A DNA stretch of 64,000 nucleotides from JAAYYM01 sp964483155 (GCA_964483155.1 CAZAAC010000009.1:4748-68747); one strand, 5' to 3'. Positions 33,664 to 43,693 are shown, counted from the first letter of the stretch. The notes: generated from the letters alone by a model not told the origin. A program made the numbers and translations.

Positions 33664-33735
33664 AACGATGGAATATTGTAAATGGCATATGGTTGACTGA
33701 GAAAGTTCAAAAATAATGCAAGAAGGAGAGCAAAT

Positions 33736-36123
33736 ATGATTGAAAAACTGAAAGAACAGTTTTATCTTACAACAGAGCATACAAGTTATTGGTTTCGCGT
33801 AACGGAGTTTGGGCATCTGGAGCATGTATATTATGGGACAAAGTTACAAAAGCAAAATATGGAGGCCTTAAGATATAAGCATACGGCTGAATTTGGGTCA
33901 TGCATTAGCTATGGAACGACAGAAAAAGTAAGTCATGGTACAACAAGGAAGACAAAAAATGAAGAAATAAAAATGCCGGAGCATTATAGCCTTGATACAA
34001 TGTGCCTTGAATGGTCAGGTATTGGAAGAGGAGATTATCGCCAAAGTCCACTGGAAATCAAAATGCCAGATGGGAGCTTTGTAAACGATTTTGTATATAA
34101 AACAGTCACTATAAAAAGCGGATGCTGTGATATGTGTACTTTACCGACTGCTTATGGGACCGCAGAGGATTGTATGCATCTTGACATTACTATGGAAGAC
34201 AAGTCAAACCAGATAGAGGTACATTTAATCTATACTGTTTATGAGGATACTGATGTCATTACAAGACGTGCCTATGTTGTGAATAATAATGATAAAAAGC
34301 TGGTGATTAGAAGAGCACTCAGCATGATGGTGGATATTCCTAATCGAGATTATAGAATGACAACGTTTGATGGTGGCTGGATTAAGGAAACACATCGCCA
34401 TGACAGAGATATTACATATGGAAGAGTTGTAAACTTTTCTGCAACAGGGGGAAGTTCAAATCAGCATAATCCAGGATTTTTATTATCAGAAAAAACAGCA
34501 ACAGAATCTGATGGCAATGTATACGGTTTTAACCTCATTTATAGTGGGAACCATTATGGCGCCGTTGAATTAAATCATGCGGACATTGTACGTGTTCTAA
34601 TGGGTATTAATGACCATTGCTTTGAATGGGAGCTTAATAAAGAAGAGTTATTTGAGATGCCCGAAGTAGTCATGACTTTTAGTAACAAGGGCTTTAATGG
34701 CATGAGTCATTATTTTCATGATTTCATCAATAAGCATATTGTCAGGGGCGAATGGAAAGATAAAGAGCGCCCTATCATAATTAATAATTGGGAAGCATAT
34801 TTTTTTGATTTTAATGAGAGGAAGCTATTGAGATTAGCGGAGCAAGGGAAGAAATTGGGCATGGAAATGTTTGTGCTTGATGATGGATGGTTTGGTTCCC
34901 GCAATAATGACAGAGCAGGACTGGGAGATTACGAAGTCAATAGAAAGAAACTACCAGGTGGAATGAAAGGCTTTGTTCATAAGATTAAAGCATTGGGTCT
35001 ACAATGTGGACTTTGGTTTGAACCTGAAATGGTAAATGAAGACAGTGATTTATTTCGGGAGCATCCTGAGTATGCCATTCATCTGCCAGGCAAAAATCCA
35101 ACCTATGGTCGCAATCAAAGAGTTTTGGATTTATGTAAACCGCAAGTACAGGATTACATTGTGGAAAATGTATCGAGAATACTAGATGATGCTGGAATTA
35201 CATATGTGAAGTGGGATATGAACCGTCATATTAGTGAGGCATATTCAGATAGACTGGCTAATCAGGGAGAGTTTTTTCATCGATATATAATGGGCTTATA
35301 TAGTATTATGAAGCGGATATTTGAGCCACGCCCTCATATTCTATTAGAATCATGTAGTAGTGGAGGAAATCGATTTGACCTGGGAATGCTTTGCTATTCG
35401 CCACAAATATGGGCGTCAGATGATACGGATCCGATTGAGAGATTAAAAATACAGAAAGGGCTGTCCTATTTGTATCCTCTTTCAACTATTAGTGCGCATG
35501 TGTCGGCGTCGCCGCACCAACAGACATTGAGAGAAACAGCATTTTCAACGAGATTTAATGTGGCGGCATTTGGATGTCTTGGCTATGAACTTGATTTAAG
35601 ATACCTATCAAAAGTAGAGAAACAGGAAGTGGCTGAACAAATTGCGTTTTATAAATTGCATCGTAGAACCTTTCAATATGGTGAATTTAGTCGAGTAGAT
35701 TATCCAAAGAGCAATAAAATGCAATGGCAGGTACGTAAGAAGGATGGAAATAAAGTAATTGCAGGTTTCTTTCAGACACTTACCACTGCGGCTGAGGGTT
35801 ATGACTATCTTCGTATTCTCGGGTTAAATACTGAAAAAGAATATGTTGTGGAAACTAAGCCACAGAACATTTATGTAGAACGGTTTGGGGGTCTGATCAA
35901 GCATATTATGCCAATAGAGCTTAATCCAGACGGATTGATACTTCGTACAGCAAATAGGATATATTCCCTGCAGGATGGTGTAGAAACTTATCATGGAGAT
36001 GGTGCGTTACTCTCAAATGGTATTTTGCTAAACAACCAGTTTGTTGGCTCGGGATATAATGAAAAAATACGTTTGCTTGGTGATTTTGGCTCCAATCTAT
36101 ATGTTGTGACAGAAAGAGTATAA
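33736..36123 (+). CDS. Alpha-galactosidase, GH36
   Basis: 795 residues, no signal peptide, so cytoplasmic. It removes alpha-1,6-galactose from raffinose-type sugars or galactomannan oligosaccharides. The GH36 marks are DDGWFGSRNNDRAGLGDY, KWDMNRHISE with the nucleophile Asp near residue 494, ESCSSGGNRFD and WASDDTD with the acid/base Asp near residue 561. N-terminal beta-supersandwich domain is present. ATG after AAGGAG. First of three genes (glycosidase, transporter, glycosidase), spaced 17 bp and 5 bp. Confidence 0.95.
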   Translation: MIEKLKEQFYLTTEHTSYWFRVTEFGHLEHVYYGTKLQKQNMEALRYKHTAEFGSCISYGTTEKVSHGTTRKTKNEEIKMPEHYSLDTMCLEWSGIGRGDYRQSPLEIKMPDGSFVNDFVYKTVTIKSGCCDMCTLPTAYGTAEDCMHLDITMEDKSNQIEVHLIYTVYEDTDVITRRAYVVNNNDKKLVIRRALSMMVDIPNRDYRMTTFDGGWIKETHRHDRDITYGRVVNFSATGGSSNQHNPGFLLSEKTATESDGNVYGFNLIYSGNHYGAVELNHADIVRVLMGINDHCFEWELNKEELFEMPEVVMTFSNKGFNGMSHYFHDFINKHIVRGEWKDKERPIIINNWEAYFFDFNERKLLRLAEQGKKLGMEMFVLDDGWFGSRNNDRAGLGDYEVNRKKLPGGMKGFVHKIKALGLQCGLWFEPEMVNEDSDLFREHPEYAIHLPGKNPTYGRNQRVLDLCKPQVQDYIVENVSRILDDAGITYVKWDMNRHISEAYSDRLANQGEFFHRYIMGLYSIMKRIFEPRPHILLESCSSGGNRFDLGMLCYSPQIWASDDTDPIERLKIQKGLSYLYPLSTISAHVSASPHQQTLRETAFSTRFNVAAFGCLGYELDLRYLSKVEKQEVAEQIAFYKLHRRTFQYGEFSRVDYPKSNKMQWQVRKKDGNKVIAGFFQTLTTAAEGYDYLRILGLNTEKEYVVETKPQNIYVERFGGLIKHIMPIELNPDGLILRTANRIYSLQDGVETYHGDGALLSNGILLNNQFVGSGYNEKIRLLGDFGSNLYVVTERV

Positions 36124-36140
36124 ATAATGGAGGAGAAGAA

Positions 36141-37523
36141 ATGATTACAAAACGCAATAAGTATACGTTCGGTCTAGGCACAATTGGACGTGATATGGTT
36201 TATTCCATGATTAGTATGTATCTGATTTATTATCTGACCGATGTTCTAGAGTTACCAACCTCCAGTATTTGGTGGATTACGGGAATCATTCTCTGCTGCA
36301 GGGTGTTTGATGCGCTGAATGATCCGATCATGGGCGTTGTAGTTGATAATACACACAGTCGTTTTGGAAAATTCAAACCATGGATTGTCTTAGGTGCATT
36401 TACGACTGGCATTGTTGCAATAATGTTGTTTATGGATATGGGACTTACTGGTGGCGCATATATTGTGGTATTTGCAATACTATATTTGTTTTTTGGAATC
36501 ACATTTACGATTAATGATATATCATATTGGTCTATGCTTCCCTCTCTATCTTTGGATCAAAAAGAGAGAGAAAAGATAGGCGCAGTAGCAAGAATTTGTG
36601 CTAATATAGGACTATTCTTTGTTGTAGTTGGAATTGTCCCAATTACAAAAACACTTGGGGCATACTTTGGAAGTTTGCAAAAGGGATATTTTGCATTTGG
36701 AATTATTGTTGTAGTTATTATGTGGATAGGACAGGCTATTACGATTTTCGGTGTGAAAGAGGCTGTTGCATCAGCTGATGATAGGCAGGAGCATACAACA
36801 CTTAAAAATATGTTAACAGTCATTTTCAAAAATGATCAACTTTTATATACAGCAATTTCCATGGCACTTTTTATGATAGGCTATATGACAACGACAAGTT
36901 TTGGGCTTTATTACTTCAAGTATGTATACGGTGATGAAGGGATGTACTCGGTATTCGCGTTGGTATTAGGAATATCGCAACTGGCGGCATTGCTTATGTT
37001 TCCTTTGGTTAGTAAAAAATATGAACGAGGCCAGATATATTTATTTGCGACCATACTTGTTGTAGTGGGTTATATTATTTTTTTCTTTGCACAGACTGAC
37101 ACTATGACATTTATCGGTACGGCTGGTGTCTTAATTTTTGTAGGAGAGGCTGCTATACAATTACTAATGCTTATGTTTCTTGCCGATACTGTCGAGTATG
37201 GCCATTGGAAATTTGGTAAGCGGAATGACAGTGTCACTTTTTCTCTGCAACCCTTTATCAATAAGATGGGAGGCGCGGTTGCAAGTGGTATCGTCGGTGC
37301 AACAGTCATTATTTCTGGAATCAAGGAGGCAAGGAATGCTACTGAGGTAACAGCAAATGGACTCCTTATATTAAAAATAGCAATGCTGGTACTGCCATTG
37401 GTATTTATACTAATCGGATATTGTATTTACAAGGCAAAATATATCATTGACAAAGAGACATATCAAAAAATTATTAGAGAATTATCTGAGCGTGGGGCAA
37501 TTGAAGATAAGACAAGGGAGTGA
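36141..37523 (+). CDS. GPH-family sugar:cation symporter
   Basis: 460 residues, about 12 membrane helices, glycoside-pentoside-hexuronide:cation symporter family (MelB/XylP type). N-terminal KYTFGLGTIGRDMVYSMIS, YYLTDVLEL, DALNDPIMGVVVDNTHSRFGKFKPW, which corresponds to the family's cation-binding and R-x-G-K-F-x-P-W segment, and the second half WKFGKRNDSVTFSLQPF. Sandwiched between an alpha-galactosidase and an alpha-glucosidase, so it likely imports melibiose, raffinose-type or related alpha-glycosides for internal cleavage. Confidence 0.92.
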   Translation: MITKRNKYTFGLGTIGRDMVYSMISMYLIYYLTDVLELPTSSIWWITGIILCCRVFDALNDPIMGVVVDNTHSRFGKFKPWIVLGAFTTGIVAIMLFMDMGLTGGAYIVVFAILYLFFGITFTINDISYWSMLPSLSLDQKEREKIGAVARICANIGLFFVVVGIVPITKTLGAYFGSLQKGYFAFGIIVVVIMWIGQAITIFGVKEAVASADDRQEHTTLKNMLTVIFKNDQLLYTAISMALFMIGYMTTTSFGLYYFKYVYGDEGMYSVFALVLGISQLAALLMFPLVSKKYERGQIYLFATILVVVGYIIFFFAQTDTMTFIGTAGVLIFVGEAAIQLLMLMFLADTVEYGHWKFGKRNDSVTFSLQPFINKMGGAVASGIVGATVIISGIKEARNATEVTANGLLILKIAMLVLPLVFILIGYCIYKAKYIIDKETYQKIIRELSERGAIEDKTRE

Positions 37524-37528
37524 AGCAT

Positions 37529-39433
37529 ATGACGAAGAAAATAACCTTGGACAGCAAAATAAAGGAATTATATGAACATCCGGTTGGCCATGATCTCATC
37601 AAACGTATTCTTATGGCGTATCATAAAAAGGATATAATAATTACAAATCCAATCGTGGGGAATATGAAATTAAAAATCTTTTCAAGTTACGCAAAAAAGA
37701 ATTTAGGAGATTTTGATTCTTTGTTGACACTTATAAATAGTGAGAAGGATATTCCTGCGTCTGGAAAATGCGAGATGAAGGAGGACTGGTGGAAGGAAGC
37801 TATATTTTATCAAATCTATCCACGCAGCTTCATGGATAGCAACGGCGATGGGATAGGAGATCTGCAGGGCATCCTATCGAAGCTTGATTATCTAATGGCA
37901 CTAGGGGTTGACGTTATCTGGTTATCACCTATTTATGATTCTCCAAATGATGATAATGGGTATGATATACGTGATTACTTTCAAATCATGAAGGAATTTG
38001 GGACAATGGAAGAATTTGATATTCTTCTAGCTGAGATTCATAAACGTAAAATGAAGCTGATTATGGATTTGGTTATAAATCATACGTCGGATGAACACAG
38101 ATGGTTTCAAGAAGCACTTCATAATCAGGATTCAAAGTATAAGAATTATTACTATTTCAAAAAAACACAGGATGGAAATGCACCCAATAATTGGATTTCA
38201 TTTTTTGGCGGTTCTGCATGGAATTATTACGATGAAACAGATGAATATGCACTTCATTTATTTTCCAGAAAACAGATGGATCTGAATTGGGAATGTGAAG
38301 AGATGCGTGCAGAAATAATTGAAATGATACAATGGTGGTTGCAAAAGAATGTAGATGGATTTCGCATGGATGTCATAAATTACATATCAAAAGTAGAAGG
38401 ACTTCCAGATGGTAATCATATGATTGGCGATATGATTGGGTTTAGAGGTATTGAACATTACTTTTATGGGCCTAAGTTGCATACTTATCTTAAGGAAATT
38501 AGAAAGAACGCATTTGAACCATATCATGCCTTTTCAGTTGGAGAGATGCCAGGTATCGGGATGGAGATGGGGAAGCTTTTAACCGGAGACGACAGAGGCG
38601 AACTTGATATGATGTTTTCTTTTGATCATTTGGAAGAACCGGGGCAGGAACGATATGATTCGTATCTATATAATCTGAATTGCTGGAAGGAATATCTGAT
38701 TGATTATATAGAGCATTTGGGGAATCACTGTCATATGGCGTTGTTTTATAATAACCACGACAATCCACGTTTCTTATCAAAAGTCAATCCAGATCCCCAG
38801 TATCGGGAGGTGCTGGCTAAATTATTGGCGGTAATACAATTTACTAGCAAAGGGACACCTTTTGTTTATCAAGGAGACGAGATTGGCGCAATTAATAATA
38901 AATTTCAGTCAATGGATGAGATAGAGGATGTTGAAGCGAGGGGATTATACCGCATATGGACTGAAAAGGAAGAGATGATAGAAGAGAAGGCGTTTGAGAA
39001 GATATTAGCAGGCACCAGAGATCATGCCAGAACACCGATGCAATGGGATGATACTGATAATTCTGGATTTTCCGACGGAAAACCATGGATTGCAAGCGAT
39101 GATGATTATAAAACGTGTAACATTAAATCGCAGATTGCAGATGTGAAATCGGTTCTTAATTTTTATAAGCAGATTATAGTATTACGTAAGCAGAGCAAAG
39201 CGTTTGTCTATGGGAAAACGGATTTTGTCAAAAAGAATCGCAAAGATTATTTCCTATATTTTAGGACTTATGGTGAAAACAGATATTTTATAGAGTGTAA
39301 TTTGTCAGCCAGAGGTCATAAACGATTTTATGATACAAGCAAGTACGAATTATTATTATCAAATTATGAAGACAAGGATATGAATTTGCGTGCCTATGAA
39401 GCGAACATTTATAAGGTGACAAAAAAGTACTAA
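37529..39433 (+). CDS. GH13 alpha-glucosidase with extra N-terminal helical domain
   Basis: 634 residues, cytoplasmic. Residues about 88 to the end are an oligo-1,6-glucosidase-like GH13: AIFYQIYPRSFMDSNGDGIGDLQG, GFRMDV with the nucleophile near residue 280, VGEMPG with the acid/base Glu near 337 and NNHDNPR near 410. The first about 85 residues (from ITLDSKIKELYEHPVG to LINSEKD) are not part of GH13 and look like a small helical domain. ATG 37529 sits 8 bp after AAGGGAG; the transporter stop is 5 bp upstream. Likely hydrolyses isomaltose- or sucrose-type alpha-glucosides released by the GH36 enzyme. Confidence 0.92.
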   Translation: MTKKITLDSKIKELYEHPVGHDLIKRILMAYHKKDIIITNPIVGNMKLKIFSSYAKKNLGDFDSLLTLINSEKDIPASGKCEMKEDWWKEAIFYQIYPRSFMDSNGDGIGDLQGILSKLDYLMALGVDVIWLSPIYDSPNDDNGYDIRDYFQIMKEFGTMEEFDILLAEIHKRKMKLIMDLVINHTSDEHRWFQEALHNQDSKYKNYYYFKKTQDGNAPNNWISFFGGSAWNYYDETDEYALHLFSRKQMDLNWECEEMRAEIIEMIQWWLQKNVDGFRMDVINYISKVEGLPDGNHMIGDMIGFRGIEHYFYGPKLHTYLKEIRKNAFEPYHAFSVGEMPGIGMEMGKLLTGDDRGELDMMFSFDHLEEPGQERYDSYLYNLNCWKEYLIDYIEHLGNHCHMALFYNNHDNPRFLSKVNPDPQYREVLAKLLAVIQFTSKGTPFVYQGDEIGAINNKFQSMDEIEDVEARGLYRIWTEKEEMIEEKAFEKILAGTRDHARTPMQWDDTDNSGFSDGKPWIASDDDYKTCNIKSQIADVKSVLNFYKQIIVLRKQSKAFVYGKTDFVKKNRKDYFLYFRTYGENRYFIECNLSARGHKRFYDTSKYELLLSNYEDKDMNLRAYEANIYKVTKKY

Positions 39434-39444
39434 AATGATATAAT
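39416..39444 (+). promoter_or_regulatory. Promoter of the SPFH/zinc-ribbon gene
   Basis: GTGACA (39416-39421), 17 bp, extended -10 TGATATAAT (TATAAT 39439-39444), overlapping the end of the GH13 gene. Confidence 0.65.
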
Positions 39445-39512
39445 TTGTATACGATGCCAAAAGGCGCAGCAGATTAAGAAATAATATAGCATAATAGAGC
39501 GGAGGTAGTAAA

Positions 39513-40835
39513 ATGGGTTTGATTCAAGCAATTAAAGGAGCTGTAGGGGGACAACTTGCCGATCAATGGCGCGAGTATTTTTATTGTGAATCTTTGGATG
39601 CAGATATTCTTGTGACCAAAGGGGAAAAACGTGTTGACGGAAAGAGAAGTTCTAATACAAAGGGTAGTGAAAATCTGATTAGTAACGGTTCTATCGTTGC
39701 AGTTGCAAATGGTCAATGTATGTTGATTGTTGAGCAAGGTAAGGTGGTAGAGTTTTCTGCTGAACCAGGTGAATTTGTATATGATACATCAACAGAACCA
39801 ACATTGTTGTATGGCGGATTAGGAGAAGGTCTCAAAAAATCTTTCGAGACAATCGGAAAACGTTTTACCTTTGGTGGTGATACGGCGAAGGATCAGCGAG
39901 TTTATTATATTAATACAAAAGAACTTCCGGGCAACAAATATGGTACACCAAATCCAGTTCCATTTAGAGTTGTAGATAAGAATATTGGCCTAGATATCGA
40001 TATTTCAATCAGATGTCATGGGGAGTATTCATATAAAATCACAAATCCGCTACTTTTTTACACGAATGTAACGGGGAATGTGGATGATAGCTATAATAGA
40101 GAAGCAATTGATAGTCAGTTAAAGACGGAACTTATGACGGCCTTGCAGCCTGCATTTTCTAAAATTTCAGATATGGGTATCAGATATAGTGCACTTCCAG
40201 GACATACAATGGAAATGGCAGATGCATTAAATGAAGTATTGTCAAAAAAATGGTCAGAACTGCGTGGTATTGAAATCGTATCCTTTGGTGTGAGCTCTGT
40301 AAAGGCTTCGGAAGAAGATGAGCAGATGATAAAGGAATTGCAGCGTAGTGCTGTTATGAAAGATCCTACTATGGCAGCGGCTCACTTGACGGCAGCACAG
40401 GCAGAGGCTATGATGAGTGCGGCTAAAAATGAGAGCACAGGTCCAATGATGGCTTTTGCAGGTCTGAACATGGCAAATATGGCAGGTGGGATGAATGCAA
40501 ACAATCTTTATGCAATGGGCGCACAGCAGCAGGCACAGACTGCAGCAGCGGCACCAGTTGCAGGAGGATGGACATGCGCCTGTGGAAAAACAGGCAATAC
40601 TGGAAAGTTCTGTGCAGAGTGTGGGAAACCACAGCCTGATGAAAACGGTTGGAGCTGTACATGTGGTGCGATTAACAAGGGAAAATTCTGTTCGGAATGC
40701 GGGAAATTAAAACCGGCGGGAGCACCAGTATACAAATGTGATAAATGCGGATGGGAACCAAAAGATAAGTCAATTCCACCTAAGTTTTGCCCAGAGTGTG
40801 GAGATGTTTTTGATGACAGTGATATGCAAAAATAG
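39513..40835 (+). CDS. SPFH-domain protein with C-terminal zinc ribbons (YdjI-like)
   Basis: 440 residues. Residues 1-290 are an SPFH/virion-core-like domain as in B. subtilis YdjI (MGLIQAIKGAVGGQLADQW, FCES-like YCESLDADILV, VPFRVVDKNIGLDIDISIRCHGEYS). Then an Ala/Met-rich linker (about 300-350) and three CxC/CxxC zinc-ribbon units (CACGKTGNTGKFCAECG, CTCGAINKGKFCSECG, CDKCGW...FCPECG). In Bacillus YdjI is made with a PspA-like protein in membrane stress; here no such partner is adjacent. Probably membrane-associated scaffold. ATG after GGAGG. Own promoter and strong terminator: monocistronic. Confidence 0.88.
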   Translation: MGLIQAIKGAVGGQLADQWREYFYCESLDADILVTKGEKRVDGKRSSNTKGSENLISNGSIVAVANGQCMLIVEQGKVVEFSAEPGEFVYDTSTEPTLLYGGLGEGLKKSFETIGKRFTFGGDTAKDQRVYYINTKELPGNKYGTPNPVPFRVVDKNIGLDIDISIRCHGEYSYKITNPLLFYTNVTGNVDDSYNREAIDSQLKTELMTALQPAFSKISDMGIRYSALPGHTMEMADALNEVLSKKWSELRGIEIVSFGVSSVKASEEDEQMIKELQRSAVMKDPTMAAAHLTAAQAEAMMSAAKNESTGPMMAFAGLNMANMAGGMNANNLYAMGAQQQAQTAAAAPVAGGWTCACGKTGNTGKFCAECGKPQPDENGWSCTCGAINKGKFCSECGKLKPAGAPVYKCDKCGWEPKDKSIPPKFCPECGDVFDDSDMQK

Positions 40836-40850
40836 GACGGAATAAATAGA

Positions 40851-40896
40851 AGAGGTCTCTGTGATTGTAAATGCAGAGACCTCTTTTTGGTTTTTT
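40851..40896. terminator. Bidirectional intrinsic terminator
   Basis: 11-bp perfect stem AGAGGTCTCTG/CAGAGACCTCT, 12-nt loop, then TTTTGGTTTTTT. Serves the SPFH gene and, with an A/T-rich left flank, the convergent chemoreceptor gene. Confidence 0.88.
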
Positions 40897-42817
40897 ATGA
40901 TTGATTTGTGTATATCATCATGTTAGCAGGATTAACTTCATAAGTACCTGTATCAATTACCTTTGGAATTGTTTTGCCTTCAAATACATCTTGCATTCTT
41001 TCCAGTGTAAGTGCTCCCCATGTTTCCGGCCTCTGCGCAATGGCAGCACTGACGCATCCAGCTTTCATATAATCAGCGATTGTATCTGTAAAATCAACAG
41101 TAACTAGCTTGACACTTGGGCGATGCTTTTTGATATATCTGGCGCAGGCAATTCCCCAACCAACATTAGTAGCATATAAAACATCAATACCAGGATGTGC
41201 TTTTAACACATCAGAAATACATTTTTCAGCTTCAGCTTCAGTTGGTTCTCCAGGACCGTAAAACTCATAAGTTTTAATGTTTGAGCCCTTCATGGTTTCG
41301 TATGCACCATTTGTTCTGTCTTCAATAGTCTCGATGATGCCCTCACTCCATCTGACAACGGCTATTTCGCCGGAGTCTGCGAGGAGCTGCCGGATTACAT
41401 TACCAGAATGCCTGCCACAGTTGAAACTATTGGTTCCAATCAGAGATTCATATTTAACGCCCTCTAATATGGATAATATAAATATAACCTTAATCCCTTT
41501 ATCTGCAATTTGACGCATGACATTAGTGATACGTGAATCTGAAATTGGAGAAATACATATGCCATCATAGTCACCATCACGGACTGTCTCGAGAAAGCTG
41601 AGCATTTCTTGAGTGCCTGCCTCTCCTCGGCTTTTTGGAGCAAATACAGTAACATCAAAATCAAGAATTTTGGAGGTACGATATGACTCTTTTGTTGCTG
41701 GAGACCAAAAAGGGTCATCCAAATCCCATACCATGGCAACTTTCTTCTTTTTGATCTCTAAATCAAGTGTTTTTATTTTATTTGATTTTTTATCCATTTC
41801 AGCAACTTGATGGTGAAGTCTATTAGCCATCTTGGTCATAAGTTCCGTTGTACTTGCTTGATTAATAGCGAGAGTAGCAACATTTTCAGCTGTAGCAGAA
41901 GATTGTTCGATAATAGCAGCAATAGAATTTATTGCCTCCATTAAAGTATCCTTATCAGAGGAAATTGTTGCAAAATCATCAGAAAAAGCTTGCTGTGTTG
42001 TTATGAAATTTTCGACACTTCCATTAATTTTTTCAAATGCCGATACAACTTCATCAACAGCTTGCTTTTGTGAATCAAATGCTTTAGAAGAATTATCTGC
42101 TATTGTTTTTAGCTCTAATAGGGATGAGGCAATATCCTTGATAGAATTATTAATATTTTCGCTTGCGCGATGACTTTCTTCAGAAAGTTTACGTACTTCA
42201 TCTGCAACATATGCAAAACCTTTTCCTGCTTCGCCTGCTCTTGCGGCTTCAATAGAAGCATTAAGTGACAATAAGTTTGTTTGTTTTGCAATGTCATAAA
42301 GTACAGTTGTTATTTCAACAATTTTTTCATTCTTTCCGAGTAGTTCGTAGATTTCTGAAGTTATTTTTACAATAACATTTTTAAGTGACTCTTGATTTTC
42401 TGAAAGATTAAATACTGTTTGCTGACCTGTTTCGCTTTGCTGTCCCATTTCATAAGCTTGCTTAATGATGGAACGTGATTTTTCATCCATAGAAGCAATT
42501 CTAGTAACAAGTGTATCTGCTACGTCGATACATTTGTTGACATCTTGGGACTGTTTCACGGAACCATCTGCAATATACTTAATAGCATTAGTTACATTAG
42601 AAGAGGATTCTGTCATACCATCAATAATGCCTTCTAACTGTTCTGAGACTGACTGGATGCCATATATTCCAGTCTTTAATTCAGTAAAGTAATCATGATA
42701 ATCAATATAAATGTCGTCATCCTTGCCAGCTACGGCGGGCTCGCGAAAGTCCCACTGCTTCATGCTGTCGAGAGCGGTTTGCTGACCACTCTTGTTGTGG
42801 TTTCTGAACAAATGCAT
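40895..42817 (-). CDS. Soluble chemoreceptor fused to a periplasmic-type sugar-binding domain
   Basis: 640 residues with no signal peptide or membrane helix. Residues about 40-365 are a methyl-accepting signalling domain with the tip DIAKQTNLLSLNASIEAARAG; residues about 385-640 are a type I periplasmic binding fold like ribose-binding protein (VAMVWDLDDPFWSPAT, ISPISDSRITNVMRQIADKGIKVIF, VDFTDTIADYM, AIAQRPETWG). Order is reversed relative to ordinary receptors, where the sensor is N-terminal and outside. It should sense a cytoplasmic sugar and signal to CheA. ATG 42817 follows GGGAGGT; upstream in-frame codons lack a site. Sequence start MHLFRNHNKSG is polar. Confidence 0.87.
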   Translation of the reverse strand: MHLFRNHNKSGQQTALDSMKQWDFREPAVAGKDDDIYIDYHDYFTELKTGIYGIQSVSEQLEGIIDGMTESSSNVTNAIKYIADGSVKQSQDVNKCIDVADTLVTRIASMDEKSRSIIKQAYEMGQQSETGQQTVFNLSENQESLKNVIVKITSEIYELLGKNEKIVEITTVLYDIAKQTNLLSLNASIEAARAGEAGKGFAYVADEVRKLSEESHRASENINNSIKDIASSLLELKTIADNSSKAFDSQKQAVDEVVSAFEKINGSVENFITTQQAFSDDFATISSDKDTLMEAINSIAAIIEQSSATAENVATLAINQASTTELMTKMANRLHHQVAEMDKKSNKIKTLDLEIKKKKVAMVWDLDDPFWSPATKESYRTSKILDFDVTVFAPKSRGEAGTQEMLSFLETVRDGDYDGICISPISDSRITNVMRQIADKGIKVIFILSILEGVKYESLIGTNSFNCGRHSGNVIRQLLADSGEIAVVRWSEGIIETIEDRTNGAYETMKGSNIKTYEFYGPGEPTEAEAEKCISDVLKAHPGIDVLYATNVGWGIACARYIKKHRPSVKLVTVDFTDTIADYMKAGCVSAAIAQRPETWGALTLERMQDVFEGKTIPKVIDTGTYEVNPANMMIYTNQS

Positions 42818-42957
42818 ATAATACCTCCCTGATACAGAATTCTTTTTGTGAGTATTCCCTAAAATATAGTTTAGCACAGGGTGGTAGCAGTGTAAACTGT
42901 GTCATTTAAAAAAGAAAGACTTATTCTTTAAGCAAATGCCAGATTGTGTAAAAGTAC

Positions 42958-42987
42958 TTGTGTCAATCATTATTTATCAAGTATAAT
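42958..42987 (+). promoter_or_regulatory. Promoter of the PsiE-like gene
   Basis: TTGTGT (42958-42963), 18 bp, perfect TATAAT (42982-42987), about 45 bp before the start. Confidence 0.5.
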
Positions 42988-43036
42988 AAACATATAATTA
43001 TTTTCCCAACAATGACTTTGTAAAAGGAGAGAAAAT

Positions 43037-43648
43037 ATGAAAAAAAGATTTGAAGAGAGTCTACTACAGGTTGCGAATTACTTGGAAATTTTCATTTCGA
43101 TTTTAATGATTATTATGCTGACTATTTTATCTGTGAAATTTCTGATGACTGTTTTGAATCCAGATAGTTACCAAATAGGGCAAGACAATCTGACTAATTT
43201 TTTGACTGCAGCACTAAATCTGGCAGTGGGTGTTGAGTTTGTAAAGATGCTCTGTAAACATACACCTGAAACAATTATTGAAGTACTTTTGTTTGCTACG
43301 GCACGCCAGATGATAGTATTACATCTATCTGCCATAGATACTTTTATAGGTGTGGTTTCGATTGCTGGTTTGTTTGCGACCAGAAAGTATTTGTTTTGTG
43401 CTTTTGATGAAACCTCCACAGCTATATTTCGTGCTACGCAGAAAATAAGAACGGTTAATTGGTTATTTAAAATTAGTATTCCACATGAAGTCGGAGAGAC
43501 ACTGGGTGAGGTTGTGGTTAATAAGTTAAAAGAGGAAGAAAAGGAAGTGGCAACCGGAGCGTGTGTATATTTTAACGATTTTGCCCTCAGGATAGCGAAG
43601 ATGAATCAAAATGTGATAACGCGTATCGAAGTGATAAAGTCTATTTAA
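43037..43648 (+). CDS. Membrane protein with PsiE-like core
   Basis: 203 residues. Three to four membrane helices (about 15-40, 58-75, 85-100, 102-118). The segment FVKMLCKHTPETIIEVLLFATARQMIV followed by a hydrophobic helix resembles the core of PsiE-family proteins, as I remember it. The last 60 residues (IPHEVGETLGEVVVNKLKEEEKE) are soluble and cytoplasmic. Function of the family is poorly known. ATG after AAAGGAG; stands alone between a promoter and a strong terminator. Confidence 0.6.
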   Translation: MKKRFEESLLQVANYLEIFISILMIIMLTILSVKFLMTVLNPDSYQIGQDNLTNFLTAALNLAVGVEFVKMLCKHTPETIIEVLLFATARQMIVLHLSAIDTFIGVVSIAGLFATRKYLFCAFDETSTAIFRATQKIRTVNWLFKISIPHEVGETLGEVVVNKLKEEEKEVATGACVYFNDFALRIAKMNQNVITRIEVIKSI

Positions 43649-43649
43649 A

Positions 43650-43693
43650 AAAATCCCCTGAATGTTCAAATGAATGAACGCTCAGGGGATTTT
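43650..43693. terminator. Bidirectional intrinsic terminator
   Basis: Outer stem AAAATCCCCTGA/TCAGGGGATTTT (43650-43661, 43682-43693), two-base internal mismatch, inner stem GTTCA/TGAAC. The minus-strand T-run is longer, so it best serves the OFA transporter gene. Confidence 0.85.
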
